Shown here: in pieces, positions 47,517 to 59,500 of the stretch
Layout of the letters: every line of letters starts with the position of its first letter
Numbering within the stretch: position 1 is the stretch's first letter
Source: Rhododendron vialii
Taxonomy: Eukaryota > Streptophyta > Magnoliopsida > Ericales > Ericaceae
Reading direction: 5' to 3'
Assembly (NCBI RefSeq): GCF_030253575.1
Contig: NC_080568.1
Span: 637,501 to 701,500, forward strand
DNA: 64,000 nucleotides
The notes under the pieces: model-generated
What the model was told of the DNA's origin: nothing
Database searches by the model: none
What the model saw: only the letters and a program-made list of their open reading frames with translations
Position numbers and translations under genes: made by a program

Positions 47517-48084
47517 TCCAATTTCAAATCAACGACGATCTATCCGTCCAAATTCAAATCAACGACGATCTATCCGTCCAATTTCAAATCAACGACGATC
47601 CACTCGTCCAATTTCAAATCAACGACGATCTATCCGTCCACTCGTCCAAATTCAAATCAACAACGATCTATCCGTCCAATTTCAAATCAACGACGATCCA
47701 CTCGTCCAATTTCAAATCAACGACGATCTATCCGTCCACTCGTCCAAATTCAAATCAACGACGATCTATCCGTCCAATTTCAAATCAACGACGATCCACT
47801 CGTCCAATTTCAAATCAACGACGATCTATCCGTCCAAATTCAAATCAACGACGATCTATCCGTCTATCCGTCCAATTTCAAATCAACGACGATCCACTCG
47901 TCCAAATTCAAGTCAACGACGATCCACTCGTCCAATTTCAAATCAACGACGATCCACTCGTCCAATTTCAAATCAACGACGATCCACTCGTCCAATTTCA
48001 AGTCAACGACGATCCACTCGTCCAACTTCAAATCAACGGTGATCTATCCGTCCAATTTCAAGTCAAAGACGATCTATCCGTCCT
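47517..48084. repeat. 30-bp minisatellite, 18 units
   Basis: The unit is TCCAATTTCAAATCAACGACGATC plus TATCCG or CACTCG; three of the eighteen units have extra 6-9 bp TCCACTCG/TCTATCCG additions. The 30-bp length is a multiple of three and the unit lacks plus-strand stops, so long open frames (222-287 codons) appear in all three plus frames without being genes. Tandem repeats at this place, before the polypurine tract, are known in Tat/Ogre-type elements as sources of satellite DNA. Confidence 0.95.
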
Positions 48085-48314
48085 ACCATCTGCTTTCCCG
48101 AGCAGAGTCGATGCTTTTGCAAAAAGGGATCATTCCCCAGGAGAGTCCACATTCCGTGATCTGGCTGTCAAAGACAGCGAAACAACGGTCTATCCGCCCC
48201 TGCATCGAATCAAACAGGTTCTTCAAAATTCTTGCATTCTAGATAGCCTTGAAAGAGGGTGTCTAGAAAACCTTTGACGTTACTTATCTCCAGTCAATGG
48301 TGCATCAAGTGCCG
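48085..48314. other. Region between minisatellite and polypurine tract
   Basis: About 230 bp without recognisable features. The plus-strand frame that starts in the minisatellite runs on to 48277 by chance. Confidence 0.4.
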
Positions 48315-48329
48315 TCAAAGGGGGGCTTC
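48315..48329 (+). other. Tat polypurine tract
   Basis: AAAGGGGGGCTTC directly precedes the 3' LTR and is the expected plus-strand primer. Confidence 0.8.
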
Positions 48330-50334
48330 TGTAGACACCCCATTCTGGACTATCCAGATAACGTTATTTGTCGATCGTTTATTTCCCCAATGATGATCTT
48401 AGTCGAAAACAGTTTAAGGACAAAGGTGTGGTTGAGCTTTGAGCGTCCAGAACCTCCCTCAAAACCCCTTTCAAACCCTTCAAACCAGAGCCAAACAGCC
48501 CCAGCAAAACCCAATTGGCATACGCCAGCGTCCTAAAGGCGTACGCCAGTCATCTGCCACGTGTTAGTCATCGACCAGTGGCCCATCTTTTACTGGCGCA
48601 CGCCAGTTAATACTGGCGCACGCCAGTCAAACCCAGTCAAATCAACTTTATTCAGCCACTTGGGCGGGACTTTTGTGCCACCCTGACGTCGGCCACAGTG
48701 GCCCCTGATGATTATATCGGCCAGGCCCGCTCCCCCTCTCTCCTACACCCCCCATCAAGCCAAGTCCCATGCATTTAATGCATGGAAGGCTCCCTTCCTC
48801 TTCCAACCAGCCAAACAAGGCCTTGGTCCCAGACTGATCTCAGTCTTTTTCCCCTATAAATACCCCCCTTGCATTCATTTGCAAGGGGTTAGCATCATTA
48901 AGAAGCAAAAAAAAAAAAGCTCCCCTCTCCTTTCTTCTTGCTTCTCTTCTTATTCTTCCATTGAAAGAGAAAGAAAGGAAGCCCACTTCCATATACCTCC
49001 ACTGATATCCAGTCACCATACAACATTCATCTTCAACCTCTAGGTTCTAAACCACCTTCAAACTTCAACACTCAAAAAGGTATACCACCTTTGCATCCCT
49101 TTCTGTTTTCGGCCCCTGAGGGGAACCAGCAAGGCCCAGGCTAGTAAACAATACTAGTCCTGGCCTTGAATTGGTAAAAATATAACAATCGTATCAGATG
49201 GAACATGGCGCACGCCAGTAATTCTATGCCGTACGCCAGTCATGGCAGTACGAGCACAACTGGTGTGGGGACCATGGATCGTCGTTCCTGTTGTTTTATC
49301 TTTCTGTCAATCACCCCTGCATGCTAAATAACCAGTTTATTGCTTTCTGTATGTTTAGAACTGTTTAGATATAAAGGTTATTGCTTATTCTATATCTGTT
49401 TGGAAGGCCTCTGGGATCCTTCTGGTCACGTTCCAGAGCCCAGATGATGTAAAAGTCAAGCACTGGATCAGGATCAAACCTGCGTACGGCAGTCCATGAC
49501 TGGCGTACGGCAGTTAAAGCCAGGTTCCAGTGGCTGGCTCTTGCATCTTAGTTCAGTCTTGGCCTCTTTTCTGTCCCCACTCTGTTTAGGGGGTTTCTTG
49601 TCTATGTTCTTGGCTTCAAGCCGTCTCATCTGTCTGTAAATGTATATATCCTGCTTATTTAACTGCATGGTTTGTCCTGGGTGTGCGCTGGTCCTTTTCC
49701 AGAGCCCAGAGGGTTGCAAACAAGGACTGTGAAACCAGATGAGTGGAGTACGCCAGTCCCCCTGTGGCGTGCGCAGGTCGTATCAACATGCAGTGGCTCG
49801 GCCAGTGCATCCTGGTAGAACTTGCTCACGCCCTTGCGGGGCAGCGTCCTGCAATTTGTCCAGTTTGCTCAGTGCTTGTTCTCAATCTATATTTTAGCAT
49901 TGCAATCAAGCCATCCATATGCATTTTTATCACATAAATCACAACTTGTTAAAGTTTTAACCCCCCCCCCATTAACTGCTCCCCCGCACTAACTGGCTAA
50001 AGAATGATCAAATGAGAGAAAAATGCAAGCGCTTTTACAAAATGCCCGAGTAGAGACCGATCTCCGGATTGGGCGAGAGGGGTGCCATAAAACCCTTTCC
50101 CTCTCGTAACTTGGCTCCTGAACCTCAGATATCGAAGGTGACGACGGACCGGTCCATGCCTTTTTCAAACTCAAACAAACGTGGCAAACGTTTTCGAGTT
50201 CGGTTCCTTGGGTATTCTTACCGCTAAAACCCGAGTGGCGACTCTGAATCGAGGCGTTTTGCCGCGCTTTTCCAACAACAAAAGGGGGCCGCACCCGATT
50301 TTACGAATAAAATTTCCGGGGGCGCGTGCCCACA
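48330..50334 (+). repeat. Tat 3' LTR
   Basis: A 2005-bp copy of the 5' LTR with about eleven substitutions and a longer C-run near 49961 (ten instead of eight). It carries the same TATA box and palindrome set; one palindrome is better kept here than in the 5' LTR (CGCACGCCAGT versus CGCACACCAGT). Confidence 0.95.
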
Positions 50335-51295
50335 CCTCTCCCAATTCGGTCCAACACACGGGTGATCGACACGGTCTCCCATATAGGGCTTCATATGGCG
50401 CCATTTCGATACTCGACTGATAACTATTGTTGTACGCGAATTCGACTAACGGTAGATGGTCTTCCCAATTACCCCGAAAATCCATAACGCAAGCCCGAAG
50501 CATATCTTCCAGAATCTGAATCGTGAGCTCGGATTGACCATCGGTTTGCGGATGATAGGCGGTACTAAACAAGAGGTTCGTGCCCAAAGCGGCCTGCAAA
50601 CTTTGCCAAAAACGTGCGGTAAACCTTGGATCTCGATTAGACACGATAGATACGGGAATTCCGTGAAGTCGAATAATCTCCCGAATATACAAACGGCTAA
50701 GCGTTTCTACGGAATCGGTAACATGGATAGGTAGAAAGTGGGCTGTTTTGGTAAAACGGTCCACGATAACCCAAATGGCATCATGCCCCTTCGGCGATCT
50801 CGACAAACCTGTAACAAAATCCATAGTCACATTTTCCCATTTCCACTCGGCCACCGGTAACGGTTGTAGTTCCCCCGCGGGTCGTTGATGTTCGGCTTTC
50901 ACTTGTTGACACGTAAGGCATTTAGACACAAAGATCACAACATCCCTCTTCATCCCAGGCCACCAAAATTGCCTACGTAAGTTGTGATACATTTTAGTTC
51001 CTCCCGGATGGACGGCTAACGGTGAATGATGAAATTCTCGTAAAATTTCCCCCCGACACGAAACGGGTACAAATAACTTCCCTTGATAACGTAAACTCTG
51101 GTCGGCGTGAATCATCCACCCATCTCGAGCATTCCCACTAAGGAATTTGGTACGAAGTTCCTCCGCTTCTTCATCATTTTGTTGAGCCTCCACTACTAGT
51201 GATGATATGGTCGATTGAACAGTGAAATTGCACAATGTAACCCCTTCTTGAAGTTCCTCGAAGTACGAAGCATAATGGCCTAAGTCGTTCACCAC
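50335..51295 (-). pseudogene. Chromovirus integrase, zinc-binding and catalytic core
   Basis: The minus-strand frame shows the HHCC region (HPGGTKMYHNLRRQFWWPGM, SKCLTCQQVK), then the first catalytic Asp in VTMDFVTGL. The second catalytic position reads SNRDPRF where SDRDPRF is the family norm: codon AAT at 50636-50638, one transition from GAT. The Glu of DGQSE is kept. The frame is shifted against the RNase H frame by a small indel at about 51290 and is cut at 50335 by the Tat insertion. Confidence 0.9.
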
Positions 51296-54200
51296 TCACA
51301 TATGGCTAGGCTCGCTAAGCGTATTGGTTTTCTACTCAACGCATCGGCCACGACGTTCACCTTACCTGGATGATAAAGCAATTCAAAATCATAATCTTCT
51401 AAGTGTTCCATCCAACGACGTTGATGCAAGTTAAGCTCCTTTTGAGAAAAGAGATACTTTAGGCTTTTATGGTCGGAGAATACTTCAAATTTCTCACCAT
51501 AGAGATAATGACGCCAACTCTTCAAAGCAAAAACGACGGCCGCGAGTTCTAAGTCATGAGTCGGATAGTTTCGCTCGTGAGTCTTTAATTGTCTCGAACC
51601 ATATGTTACCACTCGCCCTGCTTGCATCAATACGCACCCCAATCCTTCTTTAGACGCATCACAATACACGGAGTAGCCAACTCCACGTTCGGGCACAATC
51701 AAAACAGGTGCAGTAGTCAACCTCTTCTTCAATTCCTCAAAAGCCATCTCACAAGAGTCACTCCAAACGAAACGGGTCCCCTTACGCATTAGCCTAGTCA
51801 CCGGTGCCACTAAACGAGAAAAGTCAAGAACAAAATGACGGTAGTATCCGGCCAACCCCAAAAAGCTTCGGATTTCAAACACGTTCTTCGGTTGCTGCCA
51901 GTTCATAATGGATTCTATCTTCCCCGGATCGACGGATACTCCCCCCTTCGAAACCACATGACCCAGAAATTTAACTTCGGGTAACCAAAACTTGCACTTA
52001 CTAAGCTTGGCATATAAACGGTGTTCCCTTAAGAGTTCTAGAACGATGGCAAGATGAGTTTGGTGTTCCTCTTCCGTGGATGAATAAACGAGAATGTTGT
52101 CAACGAATACAACCACAAAATGATCGAGGTAGGCACGGAAGATGCGGTTCATTAGGTCCATAAAAGTAGCTGGAGCATTAGTCAAACCGAATGGCATCAC
52201 AACAAATTCGTAATGACCATAGCGAGTACGGAAAGCGGTTTTAGGAATATCCTCTCTACGAACTCTCAATTGGTGATAACCGGACCTCAAATCAATTTTG
52301 GAAAAACAAGTGGCACCTCGGAGTTGATCAAATAAATCATCGATTCTTGGCATGGGATACTTATTCTTAACGGTCACGCGGTTGAGCTTACGATAATCGA
52401 TGCACAAACGAAGTGAACCATCCTTCTTTTGGGCAAATAAAGCCGGTGCTCCCCACGGTGATGTACTAGGACGAATAAACCCCAAATTTTCTAACTCTTG
52501 CAGTTGAACTTTCAGCTCTCTAAGTTCGGCGGGTGCAAAACGATAAGGAGGAATTGATATAGGAGCGGTGCCTGGAAGCAAGTCTATCGTGAACTCGATT
52601 TCTCTCTCGGGAGGCAAATCGGGTAACTCTTCCGGAAATACATGGGGAAACTCGCGAACTACCAAGGGTAACTCCCCACGCGTAGACATGTCCTCATCTA
52701 ACGTCAAGCTTGCTAACAAAACATAAATCGACTCTCTTTCCCGAGGCCCACACAGGTACGGTACTAACGGTTCCCGACGTTCCCCATGGAATTCGAAACA
52801 AACACCCTCAGGCGGACATATGCGAACACGACGCTTGAAACAATCAATCGTAGCATGGAATGTAGATAACCAATCCATCCCAAGAATGAGGTCAAACCCC
52901 GACATATCCAGCACAATGAAATCGAAAACGAAGTGATGGTCACAAATAACAAGCTCACAGCCTTTACAAATACGACTCAAAGATGATTTTCCCCCTAATG
53001 GTGTCTCGACGGATAATGGCAAACCAAGATTCTCGGTGTACAATTCCAATGCACACACAAATGATGTAGCGATGAAAGAATGGGATGCTCCAGAATCAAA
53101 TAGTACTCTAGCAAAAGAATTGAATAGAAGGAAAGTACCCCTTACAACCGATGTCTCTGGAGCCTGAGAAACAGAAGGTGATGCATTGGTGTTGATGTTG
53201 AAAACACGCCCCTGAGTTCCCTGACCCTGCACAAAACCTCCTCCATGACCGGAACCTTGAGAAGGTGCGGACGAACTCGCTCCCCGGTTGACCCCAGAAC
53301 TCTGAATTGACGATGTTTGACGGAAATGAGGCTGCTGCTGCCTTTGAGTACCCCTGAAAGACTGATGGTCAACACCACGCCCTGCCCTCGACTGTTGTAT
53401 CGAGCCCGACTCACTACGCGCTCCCGCCCCTTGAGGGCAATTCCAAGCAAGATGATCCGCCTTACCGCAATTATAGCACGCCTTAGAAAGCTGAGGACAC
53501 TGAGTACGGACGTGCCCGGGTTGGTTACACCTGTAACACACAATCGGGGTTCTAGACAAGGCACCCCGAGTTCCCAAAGAAGAAGGCACCCTAAAATTGG
53601 ATTGATTGGGTGGTTGTTGAGACGGTTCCCTCTGCCTTTTTCGTCCTTGGCTACCAAAACTACCAGAAGAAGAACTCAAACTTCCCACTGGTTGCCTTGG
53701 TTCCCACGCCCTTGCATTTCGTTGAGCTTCCTTTGGTATTTCAATACTTCTCGCGCACTCCACCACTTCAGAAAACTTCATCTTACGTTGGACCGTCACC
53801 ATTCTTCTCACGGTGTTATGCAACCCCTTCTCGAACCGTCGACACTTCCTTTCCTCTGTCGCCACCAACTCTGGAGCGAAACGTGACAAGGATTGAAATT
53901 TCTGTACATACTCCGAAATAGTCATATTACCTTGCTCAAGTTTCTCAAATTGATCTCTTAGATTCTCACGTGAAGTTTCCAGAAAGTATTGGTCCTCAAA
54001 GAGAGTCTCAAACTCAGCCCACGTCAAATTTTCAACATCTGGTTCGTTCACTTGAGCTGCGGTCCTCACCGCCCTTCTTGCATCTTTCCTACTCTCCAAA
54101 ATGGATTCCCACCATTCACCGGCCTCACCAACAAGTTGAACGGCCACAATACCCACTCTGATATTATCTTCAGTGATGTTACGAGCTTTAAAAAGCTTGC

Positions 54201-54555
54201 GAATTTGAGCTAGCCAGTGGTCGGCTACCAACGGGTCGCTACTAGTTCCATCGAACACCGGAGGGTTCCTACGGCTAAACTCCCTCATCGCTACCATAGC
54301 GCGATCCTCGACGCTCTCCCTAGGAGCTTGGTTCAAAAGATTTGCAGCTGTAAGTGCTGCGACGAGGTCCCTAGCAAACTGAGTTTGATTTGGAGGTACT
54401 CTTGCACCTCGACCGACCCCAGCCCCCGGATTCCCACCAGGATTCTCCCCGAGCTGACTAACCTCATCCTCAGGTGGCATCCCATGGCCACGGCCACGGC
54501 CCCTACCACCCCGATTTCCTGTCGCACTTCGTCTACCACGCGTCTTTGGAGGCAT
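51289..54555 (-). pseudogene. Chromovirus gag, protease, reverse transcriptase and RNase H
   Basis: A single minus-strand frame of 1088 codons from the ATG at 54555 ([10 protein letters not shown]). Gag has [13 protein letters not shown] and EWWESIL, followed by two zinc knuckles ([14 protein letters not shown] and [14 protein letters not shown]). The protease motif is [12 protein letters not shown] motifs are [28 protein letters not shown] and [13 protein letters not shown]. The catalytic box, normally FxDD, reads [10 protein letters not shown]: the second Asp is Asn (codon AAC at 52096-52098, one transition from GAC). RNase H follows with [16 protein letters not shown]. The frame is open but the RT is predicted inactive. 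Confidence 0.92.
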
Positions 54556-54795
54556 CTTACTACATGATATAAGAAAGGAAGACTATTAATCACAACACTA
54601 TTACCATGGGGTCAGGCCCCACCTTCCCAACGCGGGCTAACAACTCTACACCACTCTACGATAATGAAAAGGCAATGCCAAGTAGTCTCATGAAAGTTAG
54701 TCACATAAGCATGCACAAGTTATGTTAGAAGGCGCGACATTTTGAACCCATGAGACGAAACGTCTCCCCACGGTCTCTAGGTGTTCTAAACTTAA

Positions 54796-54807
54796 GCTTT
54801 GATACCA
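54796..54807 (-). other. Chromovirus primer binding site
   Basis: On the minus strand TGGTATCAAAGC follows the 5' LTR end after a short spacer and matches initiator tRNA-Met. The 240 bases between it and the gag ATG are the untranslated leader. Confidence 0.8.
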
Positions 54808-54810
54808 AGT

Positions 54811-56580
54811 TGTCACGTCCTCGATTTTCAACATAAATATAGAGGGTTTTCATAAATAAAACCTCACAATTATCCTTAAGATATCCCAAAAAGGATTTAA
54901 CAAGTCCATTTCCATAAATTACACTTTAAAGTTCAAATGTTTACAAAAAGTACATCATTGGCTCAATGGCCCCAAATTCAGCAAAAGTATCAAACGGAGT
55001 TACAAATACATCTTCCAAAAATAGGTTTACAAAGATGGCTAAGTAACTTCTTCAATGTTAGCTTTCAAAACCGTGTCCACATCCAAGCACTCCAAACATG
55101 TTGCTACTGCCCTGTGTTAGTACCTGAAAATGATGGAGGGTTTGAGCTACACTAGCCCAGTAGAAAGCTCTAATCTAACAACGTATGCATATGAAATGTA
55201 GGAATAGTCACGAGATGAACAATGGCAGCAAGATCAAACGGATGGACAATAATAGCAGTTTGAATCCAACACTCCAATTTCAAAACCAATCGTGAGTCTT
55301 ACCGAACAATCTTTGAAAAAAACACCATATGTCAAGACGTGTCTCGTACATGTGTCATGAGCCGAAGCTCTAATTGGGCCAATTAAAGGACCTCAATGTC
55401 CTCTGCCAGGCTCTTTACCCTTTCGGGATGTCTTGAAATATCAATTATGAGCTTATAACTCATACTGGGCCAATTAAAGGACCCCGATGTCCTCTACCAG
55501 GCTCTTTACCCTTTCGGGATGTCCTGATATGTTCTCGTCATGTCCGTAAGTTTCAAAATCCTTTTATCAACACGTTCGTATCGTTCAAATCCAACTTTGA
55601 TTTATAAAATGACTTTCGTAAAATCAAGTTCAAATGAGCTTTAAGGTCATGGATACGTCCAACGAAGTCATTAGGTATGAGTAATCAAGTCAAGGGATCA
55701 TTCAGGGAGTATTAGAATGGGTTGGAAGTGATTGGAACCCAAAACGGTGAAGTACGAAGCAAAACAGAAAATGCTGGAGATAAGCAACAGGTATCGATAC
55801 CAAGGAAAATGGTATCGATACCATTTGGTCCAGAATCATTCCAGACGCAAGGGTATCGATTACAAGGGCCAAAGGTATCGATAACAATAGGTTTTTTGGG
55901 TTTTGGGGTTCAAAGGTATCGATACCTATGAAGATGGTATCGATAACAACAGGTTTTCTGGGCTTGGTAACGTAAAGGTATCGATAATGATTACCAAGGG
56001 TATCGATAACATGGCTGTTCGAGCAGATTTTCTGCAGATTTCAATGGGTTTCTCAACAACAATGACATCAACAACAATAACCACGATCAATGGCACAAAT
56101 CAAGCAATAGAAACAAGTCATAAACATATATTGATAGTTAGAACTCCCTACCTCAAGATTGAAGAACGAATTTGAATGATTTTCCAAGCCCTAACTCCAA
56201 ATTTGGAAACGGAAGGATTCGGCCTCCACCGAGCTCAAACCGGCGATATACGGACGAAAATACGCGAAGGAGATGAAGGATTTGAGGTTGCTTTGTTGGG
56301 GTTTTGGGTTGTTTGGGTGAATTTTGGAGAGAGTGTAAAAGAGAGAGATGGGAGCCGAGAGGGAGAGGGGACGGGAGAGTGGTAGAGTGGAGATTGGGGA
56401 ATTTTATTCCCTATGCTCACACACACATATGTTATACACACTTAGCACAAATCACACACTCACCCTTCAAATGCAACACTTTAACACATTGACCTCAATC
56501 CTCAATTTTCCAAATCATTTTCCTCCTTTTATTTCTCGTAAAATATTTAAATCAATTTTACGAATTTACGGGTCTTTACA
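54811..56580 (-). repeat. Chromovirus 5' LTR
   Basis: Same length and structure as the 3' LTR at 26912-28681, including the palindrome cluster (about 55790-56010), the 91-bp tandem duplication and the TATA-like box. About twenty differences from the other LTR are seen by eye, nearly all C/T or G/A. Confidence 0.95.
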
Positions 56581-56585
56581 TCTGC

Positions 56586-59500
56586 CATCTGGAATGATCT
56601 CAAGGAGCGTTTTGCCGTAACAAATGCTCCTAGAATTTATCAGTTACGCCGCGATATTGCTCTTCATTCTCAAGGGATACTTTCCATTTCTTCTTATTAC
56701 ACAAAGTTGAAATCCTTGTGGGATGAACTTTATTCTTATCTTTCTATTCCTACTTGTCATTGTGGTTCTTCAAAGGCCCTACAAGACTACCAGCAACAGG
56801 AGAAGCTAACCCAATTTCTTATGGGTCTCAATGATACTTACGGCAACATTCGTGGCCAAATTCTTCTTATGGATCCGCTTCCATCTATTAATCGTGCCTA
56901 TTCTCTTTTGCTTCAAGAAGAGAAACAACGCAAGATTTCTGCAAATCCATCGGTTGAACTAGAATCTGCTGCATTTCTAGCTTCAAAAAACTATGCTGCC
57001 CCTTTCCCGTCTAATTATCAGATTGCTCCATCGCCAACTGCTAGTGGTCATCGCAAACCACGTCCCATTTGCAAGCATTGCAAATGGGTTGGACACACCA
57101 AAGCAAATTGCTACAAACTCGTTGGTTACCCACTCGGCCATCGTCTTCATCAGTCCAACAAACATTCCAAAAATGAGGGAGTTAATAAGCCCACTATCAG
57201 AGCACCTCTCTTTCATCAGACTAGCACTCCAGCACCGGCCAAAGGTTTTGCAACTGCTGCTAATGTTTGTTCTTCTCAAGAGTTCCATGCCGACCAAGGT
57301 TTTGTGGATGGCTCGGGTTCCTTATCGCGTCAAACTCCTAGTCATATAGTTCCAACAAATCCAGTCAACCTCACCCACACGGCTCAAGCCTTCACTGCTG
57401 AGCAATATCAACACTTACTCAATCTCATCAATACTGGTAATACACCCCCATCAACTCAATTTGCAGGTAATTCTGTTTCTTACCCATCCTCTTTATCCTT
57501 TGGAACATGGATAGTGGACACGGGTGCATCAGATCATATGGTATTTGATTCCTCACTTTTCCATACGTTTACACCCACTTCTACCATGTTATCTGTTAAA
57601 CTTCCGAATGGAACTACTGCTGCAGTCACTGGTGTTGGTTCTGTTTTTCTCACTCCAACAATTTTGCTTGACCATGTTTTGTGTGTCCCTTCTTTTGGTT
57701 TCAATCTACTTTCCATCAGTAAGCTCACGGCTTCTACATCTATTTCCGTTTTATTTACTCAAAACTCTTGCATCTTTCAGGACCAACCCCAGAAGAGGAA
57801 GATTGGAATAGCTGAGCAGAAAAATGGTCTTCACTACTTTCACCATTGGGATGCTTCTAGCACTTCTTTTGTTTCTATTCGTCCAACTTTTGACTTGTGG
57901 CATTGGAGGCTTGGTCATGTTTCTTCTAGTCGTTTACAAGCATTGTCAAAAACTGTTAGTGATATTTCAATTCAAGATTCTTGTCATTGTGATATCTGTC
58001 CGTTAGCAAAATTTAAGCGACTCCCTTTTCCTAGGAGTTCAATTTCCTCTCTTGGCCCATTTGATTTGATACATTGTGACATATGGGGTGGTTATCGAAC
58101 CCCATCTCATTGTGGGGCTCATTATTTTCTCACCATCGTTGATGACTTTACTCGTTGCACATGGGTATTTTTGATGCGACATAAATTTGAAACTCCTCTC
58201 TATCTTAAGTATTTTTTCGCATTTGTTGATACCCAGTTTCAATGCAAAGTCAAACAAATCAGAACAGATAATGGACGAGAATTCTTTTCCAAATTAATCA
58301 ATCCATTTCTTCAAGAACATGGTATTTTTCATCAATTAAGCTATGTTGCCACTCCCCAACAAAATGGAGTTGTAGAACGCAAACATGGTCACATTCTTGG
58401 AGTTGCTCGAGCTCGTCGATTTCAAGCACATCTACCCCTTGCTTTCTGGGGTGAATGCGTCTTAGCTGCCACATATTTGGTCAATCGCATTCCCACTCCC
58501 ATACTCTCAAATAGATCACCACACGAAGTTCTGTTTAATAGAAAACCTGATTACTCCCATCTTCGAGTATTCGGATGTCTTTGTTATACAGCTAATCTTA
58601 ACCCTTCTCGAGATAAATTCAGTCCAAGAGCTCGCAAATGTGTTTTTGTTGGTTATCCTCTTGGTAAAAAGGGTTATCGTGTTTATGATCTCAGCACTCA
58701 TGAAATTTTCACGAGTTGAGATGTTATATTTCATGAAACAATTTCCCCCTTTCAATATTCTTCCCAAACATTCAAGTCAGATTCTGTTATTCCCCTCCCT
58801 ATACCTGACTATCACAATTCCCTTGATATATCACATTCTTCACGTTCTCTGCTTGAACCATGTGATACACCTTCTTGCATCTCTAGTCCACTGCATACAG
58901 ATTCACATGATTCTCACCCTTCCACTTGTCCAGATATATCCACTATACCTCCCTTCGTCCCTCCTACTTCGACATCCTCTCGACCACAACGTGTGCATCA
59001 TCCACCTAGCTATCTTTGAGACTTCCACTGCTCTCAAGCTTAATTGCCGGCTGTTCCTTTCTCTTCTTCTGTGCTTGGTTCACAGAAAGGTATGTCTTAT
59101 CCATTATCCTCATGCATATCCTATCAACAATTGTCTCTTTCTCACCATAAATTTGTTGCAGCAATTTCTTCTGTTGTGGAACCCAATTCCTTTTGTCAAG
59201 CCATGCAAGACCCAAATTGGCGTGCTGCTATGGCTAATGAATTTCTCGCTCTTGAGCAGAATTGTACTTGGCAACTAACACATTTGCCTCTTAGTAAAAA
59301 GGCTATCAGTTGTAAGTGGGTTTATAAAATCAAATATCGAGCAGATGGCACCATAGAACGTTACAAAGCTCGTCTCGTTGCTAAAGGTTATAATCAAACA
59401 GAAGGCCTTGACTATCACGAGACGTTTGCTCCAGTTGCAAAACTAGTTACTGTACGCTGTCTTCTTGCCATTGCATCAGCTCATTCTTGGCCCCTACATC

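Larger units (their letters stand above)
29422..50334 (+). mobile_element. Tat-type Ty3/gypsy element with two antisense genes, innermost of the nest
   Basis: LTRs at 29422-31424 and 48330-50334 start TGTAGACACC and end GCCCACA, with the perfect duplication CCTCT (29417-29421 and 50335-50339). At 20.9 kb it is as large as Ogre-like elements. Tat lineage marks are a gag knuckle of CxxHxxxxHxxxxC form, a second archaeal-type RNase H after the usual one, the TGGCGACTCC primer site, no chromodomain, and a long region between integrase and 3' LTR. That region holds two spliced genes on the minus strand and a 30-bp minisatellite. The LTRs differ at about 11 positions plus a C-run length change (about 0.6 percent), so insertion was recent, yet gag-pol has several lesions. 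Confidence 0.93.
26912..56580 (-). mobile_element. Tekay-type chromovirus (Ty3/gypsy), middle of the nest
   Basis: LTRs of 1770 bp each lie at 26912-28681 and 54811-56580, with the perfect duplication TCTGC at 26907-26911 and 56581-56585. All coding parts are on the minus strand, so the 5' LTR is the right-hand one. Without the inner Tat element it is about 8.75 kb. Order on the minus strand is gag with two zinc knuckles, protease, RT, RNase H, integrase and a C-terminal chromodomain, which places it among chromoviruses, probably Tekay/Del. The two LTRs differ at about 20 positions by eye, mostly transitions. RT and integrase active sites both carry Asp-to-Asn changes, so it is inactive. Confidence 0.93.

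Noticed and set aside
47374..48277. Three overlapping plus-strand open frames of 222, 255 and 287 codons
   Set aside because: They are produced by the 30-bp minisatellite, whose unit is divisible by three and lacks stops; their translation is a simple repeat of the same DNA in three frames.
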